Shown in pieces: positions 34,660-46,093 of a DNA stretch of 64,000 bases; within the stretch, counting starts at the first letter, position 1; each line of letters begins with the position of its first letter. The stretch is taken from NCBI GenBank assembly GCA_902805475.1, contig CADCSX010000023.1, forward strand, positions 930,001 to 994,000. Direction: 5' to 3'. The notes beneath the pieces are model-generated. The model was given only the letters and a program-made list of their open reading frames with translations. It did not search any database and was not told the origin of the DNA. A program made the position numbers and the translations under genes. This DNA is from Entonaema liquescens (taxonomy: Eukaryota > Ascomycota > Sordariomycetes > Xylariales > Xylariaceae).

Positions 34660-36530
34660 TTACTTCTCTTCATCCTCATCGTCTCCCCAGCGAAGCCAAC
34701 TAGATCCCCGCCCCCCAGATTCGCTTCCTACGCCTCCAACGTATTTGCTTTCCTCCTCTTCCCACTTAAGTCTCTCGACTCTTGAGCGTGCTAAAAATGC
34801 CTTAGCAAACCGCCAGGCCTCCGTATCTGCCAGGTTCCAGGCTTCGATGGCACTTCGTATACGCTCGTCCTCCTTATCCTTGCTCTTCATAACCTCCCGC
34901 GCCCTAGTTAGGAGGCTTGGCTCACGTAAGAGGTCATCGTCGGAAGGAATCGGCCCATCTGCCGGGTCATGTTGAGGTTTTGGGCGACGCTCCGGGCCTG
35001 GGACAGGGGTCTCCGACTTCCCATCGTCAGTCGTATTGCTCGGGATTTCAAAACCGAACCACCAATCCAGGTCATCCGGGACCGACTCCTTTTCGGCTGT
35101 CAGCCAGAGGGAGTGCGATGCTGCATATTCACCAGCCACCGCATCCTTAAATTTGAGCACGCGCATTGACCCGGATATACCCGTGCCCATAAGCTCCTGG
35201 AAGATGAGATAAAGCCATTCGTCACGTTTCATAATCTCCCGCCTGATATAGGCGATATCTAAATTATTTCGAAGCGTGTCCAACGTGCGCAACGTATACG
35301 GGTGCGGGACCATTCCTATAGTATACAAATCCGTATTATTCTTATACCGCGCCGGGGTTGAAATCTTCATAGGATGAGATGACACACAAGGCGAGCACTT
35401 TGGAATATTTGGCGGACACGATGCCGGCATCGGGCTGTCACTACAGACCGCGAGCCTAGTTGCCAAATCTACCGCAGGCTCAATCATGTGCGTAGTGTGA
35501 GTTGGCATGGGCTTCAGGACTGCAATACCGGCGCTAAACATATCCTGCCAGGTATTATGTAGGTGGAAGTTAATAAGAAGGTTTAAGCTCTTCATACCCT
35601 TATCGCGATCTGCCGCGACTTCTTCCGCTATCTTTGGGTAGGTCTTCTCGATAGTCTTAGTGTCGTAGGACGCCAGGCAATCATGAGACGGATCGACGCG
35701 GAAAGTTTCACTAGTAACCGCAGAGATCATGTCCTTGGCAGATTTATTCTTGGGGTCCCGGAGCGCTTGAACAATGGCGTCGCCAATCTGGACTTTGGGG
35801 CCAGCGAACAAAGCATTGTCGATATCCTCCCACCTGGTCAACCCCGGATACTCCCCTCTTCGTAAAAACGAGAGCAAAGGGTCTTCATATGCCGCCATGG
35901 GGAGTAATAAATAATGCGCGAGAAGTCCGCCGCCCATATTTTCCCAGGCAAGCCAGCGCATCATATCTTTCTTAAAACTCGGCTCCACATCTAATCTCTG
36001 AAGCTCGTCATAAAGCGGATTGTTCATAGCCTCTGCCGCACTTAAGATAATAGGCTTAAACCCCTTAGCCCACCAAGCGCGCCTCCATGTTAATAGTAGT
36101 GCGCTATCGGCTTCCTTCGTAGGTGCGTCACGCTGCACAGTAGTATCGTAGTAGCAGTAGATAGGAGCTCTTTCCTTCAGAGGCGGAAGGAGAGACCGAT
36201 TCTCATCCAAGGTGATAGATGATGAAAAGGGGTTCCTCCAGTTCCAATTTGAATACCATGAGCTCTCCCCATATGTTGAGTTCTTTTGCTCGGGAGGCTT
36301 GTGGGAAGCCGGCCGGAAAGGATTCAATATGCTCGACGAGAGTTTATCTTTATATTTCGGTATGGAGAATTTATGATCGGCAATCGACTTTGACAAACTC
36401 GGCCCAGTCGGTATCGAGTTGGGCAGCGTAAAAGGAGTGTGAACAGGGCGAATAGACCGAGAAGGACGAGGAGGAATGAGATTCGTCGCGGGCCTATCCG
36501 TAGCCCCAGGGCCGTGCCACGGCCTCCCAT
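34660..36530 (-). CDS. Conserved fungal type II membrane protein, frame broken by one base near the N terminus
   Basis: A 578-residue open frame (36396-34660) has no ATG until deep inside (A-E-A-M-N-N-P). A second frame starting with ATG at 36530 encodes a short basic N terminus and a hydrophobic helix (ISFLLVLLGLFALF), exactly what a type II membrane anchor needs. The two frames join at the A4 run 36430-36433 if one base were added, giving about 623 residues. The luminal part has IYCYYDTT, LLLTWRRAWWAKGFKPIILS, WLAWENMGGGLLAHYLLLPM and TPCVSSHP-like Cys motifs (here CSPCVSSHP). I know this arrangement from conserved hypothetical proteins of filamentous fungi. It resembles Golgi glycosyltransferase-like proteins in layout, but no catalytic motif is certain. 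The C terminus is acidic. Confidence 0.7.
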
Positions 36531-36947
36531 GGTGGTTGAGGGTACGATATGAACGTTCTACTGGTAAGAAAAGGGTAATAAACGAATCAAAAGAAGGTTA
36601 GGCTGTTATAGTATTGAGCGCGAGCTGCGCAGTTGTACTTGAACACGGATCAACCTGGCTACGCGTGCCAGCATAGGATAGTAAGTTTTAGAACGAAGGA
36701 ATGGAAAAATTTAGAAAGATTGCACACTCAAAATTATTAAACTAAATTATTTCATAGCTTCTCAACGTCCTTACGCAACGATTCGCGATCCTATGTCGCA
36801 TCCGGACATCCCCTATAAACGACGAAAGAGGGAATGTTTAAATAATTCGAAGGAAAGTTTTAAAGTGAAACGGTCGAGTTTAGTGTATGCAACCTGCACA
36901 GATCGTTCTATCCCTATGTCCCTATTAAGTTTCCACATTGGAGTATA
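36531..36947. other. Promoter region and left flank of repeat
   Basis: Spacer upstream of the membrane protein gene, running into the repeat described next. Confidence 0.4.
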
Positions 36948-37456
36948 CAGGTCAACCCAACTATATCCTGGCGCATCATCCCAACCTCTAACCCAAAACG
37001 GCAAGGCGCCTCGACTAGCGCACATTGGGCTGAGCTTCCTCCCTATTATTTTACTAACATAACTTTTATAAAACTTATCCTTTTATACACCAATTTTGAC
37101 TTAAATTTTTTGAAATTTAAAATTTAAATTTATTAAAAATTAATTAATAATTAATTGCAAATTGATTTTTAATTAATTTTTAATTAATTAAAATATTTTT
37201 AATATTTTAAAAGTAGAAAATAATGATATGGTAATCGATTTTTAATCAATTCCTAATCGATTAGATAAAATGAGTAAAAACTTAATAGTTGACACGCGCT
37301 GTAATTATAGCGTATTTAGTGAGTAGTACGCCTTATAACTTAGTGCATCTTCAGCGCTTTAAAGCCCTAAAGCTCACCCTGTCTTGGCTACTCAAATGTT
37401 TGCCTAATCGGGTTAGAGGTTGGGGTGATGCGCCAGGATATAGTTGGGTTGACCTG
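36948..37456. mobile_element. RIP-like degraded element with 47-bp inverted repeats
   Basis: Positions 36948-36994 and 37410-37456 are inverted copies of a 47-nt sequence with one mismatch. Both copies still encode V-R-G-W-x-D-A-P-G-Y-S-W-V-D-L in opposite orientation, so they come from a coding repeat. The space between them includes about 37081-37270, which is almost entirely A/T with many TTAATTAA and AAATTTAA words. That composition is what repeat-induced point mutation leaves in ascomycetes. I read this as two head-to-head fragments of a dead transposon. Confidence 0.6.
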
Positions 37457-39327
37457 CCTCCAGCCACATTGGTGGGGGGAATAGGCAGGACTTACCGAGC
37501 AGCGGTGGATTGCATGGGTGGCTAGTGCTGTATGTGGCTAGTGATTATGGCTGGGCATCTAGGTCACGACGTCAAACCAGTAGGTAGCCCCTGAATCACA
37601 GTTGATAACTCATTCATCAGTTAGATTCTTAAAAATACTCTCAATTGTCCTGTAGCATGTTATAAATACCACGAATATAATTATTCTCTTAATCCAAGGC
37701 GAATGATACCCTGATTTTAGGTAAAAAGATTAGCCCATACATTCTAACCCCTTTTCCACTTGTTCGACATAGAACACAAAATGCGAACAAAGCTACTATC
37801 GAATTTATCTATCATAGCCACATGTGAATAAAACTAGACCTGATCGTTGGCAATCACAAGGGTCAGCTCTAGAGGAAGTTCATAATTCATCCATCAGGCA
37901 CGCAAACGATTCATTATACCTAAGTCAGGGGCTATGCATACTCGAGCCTCGAAGGAAGCAATGATATTCTAAGATGAGACAAAATATCCACGAGCCACAA
38001 AACCACGTATACTTTGGTAATAAATGTGTAATTACTCGGCGTTCGTAAGAGCAAGTTAAATATTTCGAAAGGGCAAGTGACTGCCTGCAATATACCTATA
38101 TAGCTACAACATCCATAGAGAGACCTCTACGACCCCGCGATTTAGTGTCGTGGGAAGAAAATGGAGCTACCCCTTAGAGTAGTGACTATACACCATTCTA
38201 TATAAGGGAGGCACATCTCCCCCCAATCCTTAGAAGGAGCATATAGCAATGACTGAATACCAAATCCTCTCCCTCTCACTCTGTATCTATGTAGGCAATT
38301 ATAATTCCTGCGAAAGACTCCACAGTATCATGAGGTCGAATAGAAAGCATAAGAACAACTTTGTTTCACATGGAATTCTAAACATAATCACGGAAGGTCA
38401 AGCTATATACACAAAAAGCATTCTTCATTTTGGGTTGCTGACCTGCATCCTAATGCTAGGCACCTGAATCGTATATCCCAAAGCATAGGAAGGCTGCTTC
38501 CAGTTTCGGGGACCCTATGCTATCTCACGTTATTTCGTGATCATATGAGATTTTTTCCTTAGTTGACAATTTCTACGCCCCCTGCACCTAAAAAAAAGTC
38601 TCTTGCTAGGCCGAGAAGGTCATCTAGCTCGAATCAAGCGACTTATATCTAAGAATTTCTATCTTAGGTGCTTTTCTCTGAATCCCCTTGCTAACTACCT
38701 CTCTCCTAACTTATACTATACATATATTCCATATAACTCGCGATTTTCTGCTCTTGACTACTACCTATGCCCTCTCCCCCTCTCCCCCCCCCTTCCCTAA
38801 CTACCGTTGCCAGTACGAAAGTCTTATGCGAAGTAGGAGCCGCGGGCCATAATACCCTCTTGTTCTTCCTTCTTGCTTATTGAAGAGGGCTGGAGAGGCA
38901 ATTGCAACCTAGTTCACCCATACCCTTTACGCAGACAGCCTTTCAGCACCACCATACAAGCCAATCGACACCAATCGTCGGTTTCCTTCTATATAAAAAC
39001 TGGTCTACACTGTCTTAACCGACCGGCAGCTACTGTATTCAGTTTATTTACGCCCCCTAGAAAAACTATATCAACCCCCGCTACTCTTCCTTGGTTTGAC
39101 GCAAATCAGAGCTATCGGGTAATTCCGAGAGTATCAACCTTGTGCTCACATTAAACAGGTAGTCGCAAGGTGTGACTTATCATTCCATACCTCTAAGCAT
39201 ACCACGGTACTATCCGTGAGGTCCTTATAGGTGGGGATAGCACAACTTTCTACCTTTTGGTAGCATAGCGGTTTGATAGCTGTTTTCCGAACCCTTCCGA
39301 ACCACCTTCCGTTCCACATACGTCAAC
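37457..39327. other. Gene-poor AT-rich interval
   Basis: 1.9 kb with no supported gene. A C-rich microsatellite-like run (CTCTCCCC) is at about 38770-38796. Confidence 0.45.
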
Positions 39328-41373
39328 ATGGCGAGTCTTCTTAAGAATACGACTTTGTCCGCTATAGAAGGCATTATCAAAGTGGAACTGGAATCTAGGC
39401 TCTTGAATCTCGACCCGGTTAAAGTGGTCGAGACCCTATTACGAAGAGAAGACATTGGGGATCTTCGACAAAAAATACTTGGTCAGCTAGATAAAGAAAG
39501 TCTACTACGTATGATCGAAATGAGAGAGGACTCCCATACGATCTATGTAGATATGCTCAAGAGGATCCTATCCCAGGCATCCACATCGAGCTATATAAAG
39601 GAGGAGAGTTCTAAGAATGAAACCACAATGGAAGAAAACAGGCCTAAAGAAGCTAAGACAGCAGTCGAAACATCGCCCCCCAACGAATCGGACGAGCCCT
39701 GGATGGTACAACCTCCCGACAAAAATGGCCATCGCTCGACAACTTCTCTGGATGATTCCAGTGCTGCCAACGCGGCCGTATCGACAGATTATATATTCGA
39801 AACTGAGGAGAATAGCGATAGCAGTGTCAGTGGTTTTACTGCATGTGGCTTGGCATTCGAGCCTCAAATACCTCGCTTAGATGTGTGGATCCCAATGTTC
39901 ATGAGCGATAATGAATTCTACCGTAATGGGCCGAGTGTCGAAGACATTCGATCGACAGTAGACATGGGAGGGTTAGCCGATCGCCTCTTCACATTCATCA
40001 AGCTATTGAATCCTCCCTATCTCTGTTGTCGCGCTGAACACTACCTGGCTTTGGTAGGATCAAATCGCAACAATAGTCTCCCAAAAATAGACACTTTGCC
40101 AGATATGGTGAAGTCGTGGAATAAAGAAACAAACACGCAGACATGCCACATCAATAAAGCGTTCATAGCTGTCAAGTGCTACAAGAAGTCCACAGAACCC
40201 AAAAAGGATTATAAACCTGGCAGCCAGTCTTCATCTGATAATTCGTCCGACACATCGTCCGACTCGGAATCTGACGAAGGGGATTCACTCATGCAAATAA
40301 CCCAACAGCTCCTCCTTGCAGAGCCCAAAAGATATAACATCAGTAAAGATAAATGGTTAAATATCATCGAGTATGGGAAGAGACTCTCATCCCTTTCGAA
40401 GGGTTTCGGAGGACAGCCATTTCTGACCCTATTTCCCTTGGCAGAATTCGAATGGCACATGAGCTATAAGTCGCTAGTCGATAGTCGCGCCATTGAACAC
40501 ATTTGGGGACCCCTGAGACGTCTCATGGAACAAACCGGGCTGGGCCAGTTCTTTTGCTCGTTATCAAATACAGTAGGCGACCTACTAGTCAGCAAACTAC
40601 TTGGGAAAAATGTTTCGCACGTTGAATTCAGAGACCGACTAACATCAGTACTTGACGACTACTCCCTGAAAGGGGTACTTTCGTATTCTCCACGACCGCA
40701 TGAATTACCTCTCTGCATTGCACCGAATCTGACACCTCTTGTGTATTGTGGAAACGTGACCAGCCTCATACACCTAAGCTCGGAGTCGTCACTCTCGCCC
40801 AAATCACTACTTGGCCTTGTGGACGGAAGAGTAGAAGAGGATATAATCCGGCATTTAATCCAGAGAGGATTAGCTAAAGACTGGACGATCATCGGGAGAA
40901 GCGATATCTCAAAAGTTGCAAGCGAGGAAATGCTACTGTATGACTTCAAAGGAATTATCATTCCCCTATGCATAGACGATGGGTGGACTCTCGTCTGTTA
41001 TGTAAACCCAAGACGTACTAAGGTTACCCATCCCATTACGATCATCAATCCTACCACCAGTAATCACAGATTACATGCAACTTTGGCTTTACTTTCCAAA
41101 TGGATTCCAGAGCGGGAAGAATGGGTCCCTAAGGAGATCCTAGTACGGCATAGCCAGAATATTAAGTGCCAAGCAGCATGCGAAAAGGACAGTGCTATGC
41201 ACGTCGTACTCAACGCGGTAGCTATGGTGAAGTCAGGAGTTCCGGAAACCCGAACATTGGATCGGAATGTGTGCAGGGCACTTCGGGCGAAATACTTTGT
41301 CACTATCCTAAACGAGATGCAGCAAGCAGTCTCTAAAGTAGCCATGAAGCGTAAAGCGGATGTTGAGGTCTAG
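39328..41373 (+). CDS. Orphan protein with degenerate Ulp1/C48-like C-terminal domain
   Basis: A single uninterrupted frame of 681 residues starting at a well-placed ATG. The N-terminal 90 residues are helical and charged; a Ser/Glu/Asp-rich linker follows (about 90-165), and another Ser/Asp patch lies at about 296-320. Residues about 540-660 read like the catalytic half of a Ulp1-type cysteine peptidase: GIIIPLCIDDGWTLVCYV (G552-W553), HPITIINPTT (N574 where Asp is usual) and QNIKCQAACEKDSAMHVVLN (S622 where the catalytic Cys of D-C-G would be). The His that normally precedes Trp is Gly. If the alignment is right, all three catalytic positions are changed. The gene lies alone in a repeat-rich, gene-poor segment and lacks introns. 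I recognise no named family. Confidence 0.6.
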   Translation: MASLLKNTTLSAIEGIIKVELESRLLNLDPVKVVETLLRREDIGDLRQKILGQLDKESLLRMIEMREDSHTIYVDMLKRILSQASTSSYIKEESSKNETTMEENRPKEAKTAVETSPPNESDEPWMVQPPDKNGHRSTTSLDDSSAANAAVSTDYIFETEENSDSSVSGFTACGLAFEPQIPRLDVWIPMFMSDNEFYRNGPSVEDIRSTVDMGGLADRLFTFIKLLNPPYLCCRAEHYLALVGSNRNNSLPKIDTLPDMVKSWNKETNTQTCHINKAFIAVKCYKKSTEPKKDYKPGSQSSSDNSSDTSSDSESDEGDSLMQITQQLLLAEPKRYNISKDKWLNIIEYGKRLSSLSKGFGGQPFLTLFPLAEFEWHMSYKSLVDSRAIEHIWGPLRRLMEQTGLGQFFCSLSNTVGDLLVSKLLGKNVSHVEFRDRLTSVLDDYSLKGVLSYSPRPHELPLCIAPNLTPLVYCGNVTSLIHLSSESSLSPKSLLGLVDGRVEEDIIRHLIQRGLAKDWTIIGRSDISKVASEEMLLYDFKGIIIPLCIDDGWTLVCYVNPRRTKVTHPITIINPTTSNHRLHATLALLSKWIPEREEWVPKEILVRHSQNIKCQAACEKDSAMHVVLNAVAMVKSGVPETRTLDRNVCRALRAKYFVTILNEMQQAVSKVAMKRKADVEV

Positions 41374-42040
41374 GTTATGATTGAGGATGGAACATATGTG
41401 TTTCTTGTGCTATTGGAGTTCAAAGATATCGTTAGATTTACGTTGAGTTTATCGTGGTGGTGTGTTTGTTGTTTTATATAAGCGCGAATGAGTTCTTCGG
41501 CCAACAAGCCCAAACTAATGCAATGACCTGTTCGCAAATCGAGGGCAAAGTATCAACATCTACATATAAAACTAATAGACAGGATAAAATCCACGAGAGG
41601 ACCTGAGTCAACTCACAAGATTCTATTAATCGGTATCCGTTTCTCTTTTTTTTTTTTTCAGTATTAAGCATGAACTCTTCATTACTTCTCGCTACAATTA
41701 TAAATTCTGGATCATGCTTCCTTCTAATTAAGCTGGAAGTAACGTAGAGATATGACATGAAATAAAAATTGAGTCTTCCATAAGTTCAAGCAGCTTCGAA
41801 GTGCAATAATTCGATGTTGAAAACGACAAAAAGGGGCATATAGGAGGTACCTAGATACATATTGTGGGGCTTCTGGTTCAGGGTGTACTTGGGTACTTCG
41901 TACTTATCTCTGGCTAGGGTCACGTGGAATTTTGGCTGCCCACAAGACTGAAGCGAACTTTACAAAATTTAATTGTTTCGGCCCCTCCACCTTCACACAT
42001 CAAATTACAACTGCAACGCCAACATCACAAATCCGACAAC
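41374..42040. other. Intergenic region
   Basis: Contains a 13-nt T run (about 41647-41659) and the probable eS25 promoter; no gene. Confidence 0.4.
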
Positions 42041-42556
42041 ATGGCCCCCGCAGCATCCGGTGCGAAGAAGCAGAAGAAGAAGTGGTCGAAGTATGTATCG
42101 CATATAAAAAACTGATTTCGAATGACATTTTGGCTAACATTCATATCACAGGGGCAAAGGCAAGTAACACGCAATTTCGCGATGAGCATCCTTTCGAGAG
42201 GATATTATACGATCTCTCGCGCGACGATTTCTCGAGCAGTTTTGGACTGACCTGTTTTCAATATAGTCAAGGACAAGGCCCAACACGCCGTCCTGCTCGA
42301 CAAGACCACTTCCGAGAAGCTCTACAAGGACGTTCAATCGTACCGTCTCGTCACAGTCGCAACCCTCGTCGATAGGCTAAAGATCAACGGCTCGCTGGCA
42401 CGAAAATGCCTAAAGGATCTTGAGGAGAAGGGCCAGATCAAGTCCGTTGTTACCCACAGCAAGATGAAGATCTACAGTATGTTTTATATAACCTAGAAGA
42501 AAGGAGATATGATGCTAACTTCGTTCGCAGCCCGAGCCGTCGGTGCTACGGACTAA
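42041..42556 (+). CDS. rps25: Cytosolic ribosomal protein eS25
   Basis: Four exons, 42041-42090, 42152-42159, 42267-42476 and 42531-42556, give 97 residues in one frame. The spliced product is M-A-P-A-A-S-G-A-K-K, then KKKWSKGKVKDKAQHAVLLD and KLYKDVQSYRLVTVATLVDR, ending RAVGATD, which is eukaryotic S25. eS25 sits on the head of the 40S subunit. Exon 2 is only 8 nt (GGGCAAAG) and is followed by a GC-AG intron (donor G|GCAAGT, 42160-42266). The other introns are standard GT-AG with CTAAC branch points. No single exon was long enough to reveal the gene by reading frame alone. Confidence 0.95.
42152..42159 (+). other. 8-nt microexon of eS25 followed by a GC-AG intron
   Basis: Acceptor CACAG precedes it; the donor is GCAAGT, the consensus for the rare GC-AG class. 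Its inclusion makes AAG GGC AAA GTC, the invariant K-G-K-V of eS25. Confidence 0.9.
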
Positions 42557-44497
42557 ACCATCACTCTCACGATACCATGATGAAGATGATATTCGGTCGA
42601 CAGTCGACAATAGAGTTCGACGGGCCAGATGGATCGCGGATACGGCTTTGATGGATTCAGGCATTTGGTCCTCGGCGTAGCATTGGGATGGTTATGGTTC
42701 AGAATTTCGCTTGCAGTTGCATTTAGATAGGGACCGAATGAGAAACCCCGATGAATCTGCGTACCTATATAAATCTGTCCAGCTTGCGTGCTGTCGTCAA
42801 AACTGTGCTACACCTAATTCCACTCTTGATGAGTATACTAGCACAACCTAGCCCACGATTATTGATATTCCTTGGCTTCCGGCAAAGAACCGTGGTTCTT
42901 CGTAAATCTAATCCAACCAGCCTTGTATGAATAAGTCAATGCTGCCGGAGTATTGAGCCTTGGAGCCTACCAAACAACGAGCTGGTAACTATCTTACCTG
43001 CCTTGTAGAGCTGTGGAGGCGCTTACGGTGTGTAGGTGCCCGGTATAAACAAATATAGGTATTAACAGGCATCAAACCAACTGGTAGTCTAGGTACCTAA
43101 TATGAGGTAAATATAGATGCTATATAGGTATCAAGAGTACCAGAGTACCCGTTACGCAGGTTCCATGCACACGACTGGGGACGAAGAGTTGTTTGGGCTA
43201 AGCCAGTTGTAGTTGTTCTATCACAAAACCTATTAAGCCCTAATGATATATCCAATAGAAAATACAGAAGTGAGCGTCATAATCCAATCGAGCTAGAAGC
43301 ATTTCGACTCAGAAGTCGGTCTGTACGTAATCAAGTTTCTATAATGATGGCACGTAGATGAGCACGTAGATAAATTCCCGAATCTCACCCAATAGAAATC
43401 GAATCTGAATAATCTCTACACCATATCTAGGTAATCCGAATTACGGCGTGGATACCAACCATAGGTAACCATATAGGTACTACCTATACCTGATATAGGT
43501 ATTAGGTATTATCATATGTACTATTTGTAAGTACCATGTGCGCACAAAGTTGCAGCCGACCAGCCAAGGCACGACCGCCACTTTGAGCCGGAAACTTGAC
43601 TCGGGGGACGGGATGAAGATCAAAGAGACCCCTGAACAACTGAACAAACACCCAGACAACCTGACTCTCTTTTACCGACACTCGGAATTTAGCTAGCCAA
43701 AATTCTTAAAAATTCTAGATCCGATCTGCACAGTGCACACTAATAATAAAGCGTAGTTTTTTTTTTTAATGCTCTTTTTATAATATAGATTTTCGTCGTA
43801 AACAAGTATATATTTACCCGTTCTTTTGTTGTATATCACGAACCAACATAAAAGATAGTTATCATAAAAAAAAAGAAGGACAGATATACGTATACATGAC
43901 CATGGAAGAGTAAGCGGAAACTACTTAGATAGGTTAAATAGCTCGCATCTGATCTTTAATGTGAGACTCCACGTTCAGGTGATGAGGGATCCTTAGGCCT
44001 GAATTGGCCATCCCGAAATTGTCCGGCACAAAGTTAGCGGTAGGCCATTTTTTTTTTTTCGCTAGATAACCAATTTATGGCAGGCGCCTAGCTGCCAGGC
44101 TGCCCAAATCCAGGTTACGTTTACTGCTTTACTGCTTCAGCGGGACATTTAGTGGTTACTTCAGTGAGTTTTTAGCATACTAGATCCATAATTGCACGTG
44201 ACTTTTACTGGTCTCGGGGCAACCACCAGTTTAGAAAGCGAGGGAAGGGTCTCAGTGCAGTCTTAGCGGCGGGTCCGGGAAGAGTCGCTAGAAAAAGCTG
44301 TTCCCTTTGGCAGTTACCCGCAGCAATTTTTTTTTTCCCTCCCCCCAAAATATTTTCTGCAGACCCAGTCGCAGTAGAAATATTTCGCTCGACGCTCTCC
44401 GTCTTTCAACTCCTCTCCATTTCTTCCTCGTTCACTTCTAATCTCCACTCACTTCGTCTCCTTTCAAAGATCAGGAAGTCTTTGAACAGCCGACAAG
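42557..44497. other. Intergenic region rich in TAGGTA words
   Basis: 1.9 kb without a gene. Between about 43080 and 43520 the motif TAGGTA/TACCTA occurs many times, and several T/A homopolymers follow (about 43757, 43866, 44049, 44329). Confidence 0.5.
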
Positions 44498-46093
44498 ATG
44501 TCTGAGCAACAGAAGGTTTTGGGCATGCCGGTAAGTTTCTTTTTTCTTTTATAATTCCATAATCATCAAATCCCTCGCTCGAGCGTCGAGCCGTTGAGCC
44601 GTTGAGCATTGGCCTCCCCTCCACCATCGTCTAGCCATCGATACCCCTCGCGCATGCCATGGACGGCTTCAATTGCTTTTTATAAGGCAGTTGACGCAGT
44701 TTTTCGAGTAATTCCGACGCTGGCTTGCTTCTTACCGAGATGATATCTGGCACGAATGGTTAGGAAGAAGGAAAATACTTAGATCTCCCGCACTTCTTCA
44801 CTCACTCAATATTTACCTCAACAATGAACTTAAACTAACGGACATCACAGCCCTTCTTGGCAGACTTCTTGAGTACGTCACATTGCTCTTGCAATTAAAT
44901 CCAACTGGCATCCCCGCCAATACATCGATATCCGATGCGGCGTGATACCGGCTAGCATGCGCGATAATTGTTGCTAACTGGTTAATTAGTGGGTGGTGTT
45001 TCCGCCGCCGTCTCGAAGACTGCCGCCGCTCCCATCGAGCGTGTCAAGCTTCTTATCCAGAACCAGGTATGTTGATACGTAGATCACATTCAGCCGCAAA
45101 AATTTCCCCATTGGAGTTATGTAACTCGGGCTCCACAATACGTATATGTGTCTTCACATGTCTATTTGGCAGCATAGGGCTGGAAATCCTTCATAAAAAT
45201 GACGGTGCTAATAAATAAAACAGGATGAGATGTTGAAGACCGGCCGTCTGGACCGCAAGTACAACGGTATCGCTGACTGCTTCCGACGAACCACCGCCGA
45301 TGAGGGTGTCATGTCCCTATGGCGTGGTAACACTGCCAACGTTATCCGATACTTCCCTACTCAGGCCTTGAACTTCGCTTTCCGTGACAAGTTCAAGAAG
45401 ATGTTCGGCTTCAAGAAGGAGCGTGACGGATACGCCTGGTGGATGGCTGGTAACTTGGCCTCCGGTGGTGTAAGTTGCATCGAGTTCCTCTCGCTGAATC
45501 TGTTCTTATGAGTACTGATATTTATATAGGCTGCTGGTGCCACTTCGCTCCTTTTCGTCTACTCCCTCGACTACGCCCGTACCCGTCTGGCCAACGATGC
45601 CAAGAACGCCAAGAAGGGCGGTGAGCGTCAATTCAACGGTCTCGTTGACGTCTACCGAAAGACCCTCGCCTCTGACGGTGTTATCGGTCTATACCGTGGT
45701 TTCATGCCTTCGGTCGCTGGTATCATTGTCTACCGTGGTCTTTACTTCGGTCTGTACGACTCCATTAAGCCCGTCGTCCTCGTCGGCTCTCTCCAGAACA
45801 ACTTCCTTGCCTCTTTCATCCTCGGTTGGTGTGTTACCACCGGTGCCGGTATCGCCTCTTACCCTCTTGACACTATCCGACGTCGTATGATGATGACCTC
45901 TGGTGAGGCCGTCAAGTACAAGGGTACTCTTGACGCTGCCCGCCAGATCGTCGCCAAGGAGGGTGTCAAGTCCCTGTTCAAGGGTGCTGGTGCCAACATT
46001 CTCCGTGGTGTCGCCGGTGCTGGTGTGCTGTCGATCTACGATCAGCTCCAGGTTCTCCTCTTCGGAAAGGCCTTCAAGGGTGGTTCCGGTTAA
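44498..46093 (+). CDS. ADP/ATP carrier
   Basis: Five exons, 44498-44530, 44851-44872, 44990-45066, 45224-45469 and 45530-46093, give 313 residues. Features include FLADFLMGGVSAAVSKTAAA, PIERVKLLIQNQ, YFPTQALNFAFRDKFKKMFG and the ADP/ATP carrier signature RRRMMM. The three carrier motifs are PIERVK, SLDYARTRL and PLDTIRRR. Family role: it exchanges cytosolic ADP for matrix ATP across the inner mitochondrial membrane. The second exon is only 22 nt, and the 5' end is split by a 320-nt first intron. Codon use is strongly biased to C-ending codons, consistent with high expression. Confidence 0.97.
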
